Of a DNA stretch of 14,805 nucleotides, positions 12,536 to 14,805 are shown in pieces. The notes below the pieces were generated by a model. The model was not told the origin of the DNA, did not search any database, and saw only the letters and a list, made by a program, of their open reading frames with translations. Position 1 is the first letter of the stretch. Each line of letters starts with the position of its first letter. The stretch is from Bryobacterales bacterium (lineage in GTDB: Bacteria > Acidobacteriota > Terriglobia > Bryobacterales > Bryobacteraceae). A program made the translations under genes and the position numbers. The stretch is taken from NCBI GenBank assembly GCA_003132865.1, contig PKYZ01000354.1:1-14805 (forward strand), read 5' to 3'.

Positions 12536-13920
12536 CCGGCTGCCAACCGGATACAAATCAAGTGACCGCTCTCCGCCAGCACGTGGTGACTCATTTGCTC
12601 CGCCACATATGCGCGGTAGCTATCCTTATCCAGCACGAAAACCCGCGCGCGGCTGCCGCGCAAGGCCTCCATTAGTTCTGCGTGGCTGAATAACCGGATG
12701 AGGAAGCGGTCGCCGTACCACTGCAGTTGGTTGTCTTCATCGAATCGGGGCTGGCCGGCGTCGTAAAACGCGACGCGTTCGCCAGGGGCCGTCGCACCGG
12801 TCGCCGCTTTGGCGATGGGCCGGATCTCGGCGGCTTCGAAGTGCGTCCGCGGGAAAGCCGCCACGGCCACCACAGCCAGCGCCATCACGGGCGTCGCGAC
12901 GCGCAGACCCGTGCGCAGGTACCTCTCCGGCACGAACTGCCTCAGGCCCAGCGCCGCAAGTATGGCAAAAGCCGGATAGGCCGGAAGCATGTATCGCAAC
13001 ACGCGGCTGCGCGCGGCCGCGCACAGGGCAACGACCACCGCCACCCATGCGATCAGCAGCCACAGTCTGCGGTCCCGCCCGCGGATGACCACGGCCAAGC
13101 CGGCCAGCATCGCCGGTAGCCACGGCCAGTAAGACTTCGCCAGCATCCACGCATACTCGAAAGCGCCGGTATAACGCCGCCACGCTGGAGACAATCCTCC
13201 GTAAACCTCGTTCCGCAGCCATGTGGAGTGCACCTGCAGGAACCACATTCCGAACAGATGAACCAGGTAGGCATACCAGGCCGCCAGCGGCAAATAGGCC
13301 ACCAGCAGAGCCGGAATCGCGTAGCGCCACGACGGCCGGCGGCGGCTGACGATTAGGTGCAGCACGAACACGGCCGGCAGCGCCAGCCCCATCATGCTGC
13401 GCGTCATCTGGGCGAGGGCCGTGCAGGCGCCCGCGGCCAGGTACCAGCGCGGATCGTCCCCGGTGAGCGACCACGCGCAAATCGCGCACAGGAAGAAGAA
13501 GGTGAACGGCACATCGGTCATGCCGCGCGCCGTGTACTTCAGAAAATAGAGGCTGGTCGCCATGACAAACATGGCCAGCACAGCCGTCCACGCATCGCCC
13601 GTCAGCTTGCGCGCCAGCCAGTAGACCAGCAGGATGACGCCCAGCCCGCACATGGCGGAGGGCAGCCTGGCAAGCGCGTCCGAAAAGCCGAAGGCTGCGA
13701 ACAGCGGAGCTTCCATCCACTCGAGCAGCGGCGGATTCTCCAGCGCGGGCTCGCCGTTGCTGTGCAACACCAGCCAGTCTCCGGTGCGCAGGATATCCTT
13801 GGCGATGTGGGCGTACTGCGCGTCGTCATAGCCGGTGAGATCTCCCGTGCGGAGCGGCGCGAGGACCAGGATGGCGGAAAGAATTGCGAGGATCGGGAAG
13901 TACCGGCGGGTGTCCAACAA
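12526..13920 (-). CDS. GT-C fold glycosyltransferase, family 39-like (ArnT/PMT type)
   Basis: A 464-residue polytopic protein with roughly ten to twelve membrane spans. It opens with a helix (FPILAILSAILVLAPL) and then the first periplasmic loop with the acidic pair Asp32-Asp33 in TGYDDAQYAHIAKDIL, the metal/donor site of this fold. NPPLLEWMEAP (62-72) and FGFSDALARLPSAMCGLGV match the family's usual KPP-L and F-G....R-P.. pattern. A short soluble domain closes the protein (VFLDKDSYRAYVAEQM). Members move sugars from polyprenyl-phosphate to lipid A or proteins at the outer face of the inner membrane; the acceptor here is unknown. The reading begins TTG-TTG without a good Shine-Dalgarno, so the exact start is uncertain. 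The gene ends 12 bases from the lipoprotein gene. Confidence 0.88.
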   Translation of the reverse strand: MLDTRRYFPILAILSAILVLAPLRTGDLTGYDDAQYAHIAKDILRTGDWLVLHSNGEPALENPPLLEWMEAPLFAAFGFSDALARLPSAMCGLGVILLVYWLARKLTGDAWTAVLAMFVMATSLYFLKYTARGMTDVPFTFFFLCAICAWSLTGDDPRWYLAAGACTALAQMTRSMMGLALPAVFVLHLIVSRRRPSWRYAIPALLVAYLPLAAWYAYLVHLFGMWFLQVHSTWLRNEVYGGLSPAWRRYTGAFEYAWMLAKSYWPWLPAMLAGLAVVIRGRDRRLWLLIAWVAVVVALCAAARSRVLRYMLPAYPAFAILAALGLRQFVPERYLRTGLRVATPVMALAVVAVAAFPRTHFEAAEIRPIAKAATGATAPGERVAFYDAGQPRFDEDNQLQWYGDRFLIRLFSHAELMEALRGSRARVFVLDKDSYRAYVAEQMSHHVLAESGHLICIRLAAGRE

Positions 13921-13968
13921 GCCAAGTATATCGCGCGGATCGGGATGCCTCGCGCGGGCGGGGCGGCG

Positions 13969-14343
13969 TTACCTCAGTAGCTCTTCCACGCTTGTGGCAT
14001 CCAGCACGTGTACACACAGTTCTTCGAGATCGGTCGTCGATAGGCCCGCTAGCTTTTCCGCGGCCCAATTTGGCAGCGCGCCGAAGCGTTTCTCAATCAG
14101 CCGGCGAAGGATAGTCAACTCGCCTCTCTGTTCCGCTTCTCTAAACATAGGTCCCAAGACCTCGTGATCCCGAATATCGATATCAATCGGCATTTTTAAA
14201 ACACAGGCCGGATATAATCGTACATTATCGTACCACCACGCTGCGTACCTCACGGCCTGCAAACCCAATTCTAGGGTCATCGCCTCAAGCCGAAAGAGAA
14301 TCCCAGCCTGCCTCTCCGCCGTTTTGCCGGTTTTCGGTGACAC
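13969..14343 (-). CDS. Small protein with DUF4351-like C-terminus (Rpn-type fragment)
   Basis: A 124-residue protein. Residues 68-124 (RGELTILRRLIEKRFGALPN and LAGLSTTDLEELCVHVLDAT) match the DUF4351 module usually found at the end of Rpn/PD-(D/E)XK transposase-like nucleases of about 250-300 residues. The nuclease domain is missing; the first 50 residues are unrelated-looking, with the aromatic stretch RYAAWWYDNVRLYP. The GTG start at 14343 has an excellent AAGGGGGAGG seven bases upstream, so it may be translated as it stands. Met51 (14193) is an alternative without a ribosome site. A 10-bp tandem repeat (14214-14233) lies just where the familiar part begins. It is either a solo DUF4351 gene or the remnant of a deleted nuclease gene. 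Confidence 0.6.
   Translation of the reverse strand: MSPKTGKTAERQAGILFRLEAMTLELGLQAVRYAAWWYDNVRLYPACVLKMPIDIDIRDHEVLGPMFREAEQRGELTILRRLIEKRFGALPNWAAEKLAGLSTTDLEELCVHVLDATSVEELLR
14214..14233. repeat. Tandem 10-bp imperfect direct repeat
   Basis: ATAATCGTAC (14214-14223) is followed at once by ATTATCGTAC (14224-14233), with one mismatch. It lies inside the reading frame 13969-14343 near the junction between the unfamiliar N-terminus and the DUF4351-like part, and could mark a rearrangement point. Confidence 0.5.
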
Positions 14344-14805
14344 ATCTCAGCCTCCCCCTTCCACGCTGAATACAAACGCCCAACTGCAATCCGTCAATCG
14401 AATCCACGTAGCCTCCATGCTACGCTTACATCGGGTGGAGCGTCGCCTGGGTCTTTGAAATCCGAATATTTATCAGGGCCGGGCGCGGGCCGGACACGCC
14501 CGCCGGAGGCCCCCCCGGGACGAACCCAAAACAAGATTACGAAACGAACCCAATTCGGCCCTTTGTTTTCAACACAAGCTCAAAACCAAAGCCAAATTCC
14601 AGCCGCCGGAGGCAGCCCTGAAGCCCACGCAGTCCAAATGCAACAATGTTACACGATGCAACGCAAAATCGAAAAACGGCTCCTGGTTGCAGGCGTCGGG
14701 CTTACCGCCTGGCCAAACACCGGAGGCCACCCAAAAAGATGGCCCGCAAGTCAAGATTGGCTGCCTCCCAAGAATCGCCGCGGGCGCGCGAAGAAACTGA
14801 TGGAT
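14344..14805. other. Gene-free, AC-rich tail with short repeats
   Basis: No frame here has a ribosome site plus a credible protein. The segment holds a hairpin (CGTAGC 14407-14412 with GCTACG 14419-14424), two copies of ACGAACCCAA (14520-14529 and 14544-14553), three copies of CCGGAGGC (14503, 14606, 14720) and a GGCCA/TGGCC inverted repeat near 14725-14744. From about 14520 to 14660 the plus strand is strongly A and C rich, unlike the coding DNA around it. It may be non-coding spacer or a decayed mobile sequence. Confidence 0.4.

Noticed and set aside
12737..13720. Second long minus-strand frame within the glycosyltransferase gene
   Set aside because: Out of frame with the recognised membrane protein and without hydrophobic periodicity or a start signal.
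14569..14754. 61-codon minus-strand ORF in the gene-free tail
   Set aside because: TTG start without a Shine-Dalgarno, and the translation (Cys, Trp and Gly rich) does not look like a folded protein. The sixth frame on the plus strand is also open there but has no start.

Overview
The window looks like chromosomal DNA of an acidobacterium, probably near the Solibacter/Bryobacter lineage. The GC content is high, and there is a VWFA-related protein of the type described from Acidobacteria (8363-9343, minus). Several conserved-looking hypothetical membrane proteins, short intergenic repeats and frequent TTG starts fit this assignment. The placement is by recognition only, without a search. Most genes are single or in pairs with mixed orientation. 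I see no rRNA, tRNA, CRISPR array or intact insertion sequence.

Left part (1-2713). The tail of an unknown gene is followed by a small VOC-fold protein. A minus-strand run then reads ubiX (flavin prenyltransferase) -> pheA (prephenate dehydratase, start overlapping the ubiX stop as ATGA) -> a PIN-type toxin gene broken by two frameshifts -> an intact ribbon-helix-helix antitoxin.

Central part (2714-5939), the most interesting region. An XRE regulator with an S24-like C-terminal domain overlaps convergently with a hypothetical gene. After a motif-rich intergenic region comes a 37-codon gene for a secreted peptide with a CLPC motif, then a seven-helix membrane protein, then a membrane-anchored 177-residue protein. 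A 21-bp partly palindromic motif occurs on both sides of the regulator, upstream of ubiX/regulator and upstream of the peptide gene, with 17 of 21 positions identical. A peptide/receptor/regulator module is a plausible but untested reading.

Right-centre (5940-9343). A SprT-like zinc metalloprotease gene is divergent from fabH (beta-ketoacyl-ACP synthase III, TTG start). After fabH come a hairpin at its stop codon, 7-bp tandem repeats, a doubtful small ORF and a strong 11-bp hairpin, then the VWFA-related secreted protein.

Right part (9344-14805). In order: a secreted PEGA-domain protein, a polytopic membrane protein with an internally duplicated D..WH...G.D...PH motif, a lipoprotein, a convergent GT-C type (family 39-like) glycosyltransferase, and a small protein carrying a DUF4351-like C-terminus. 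The last 460 bases hold no convincing gene but several short repeats and hairpins.
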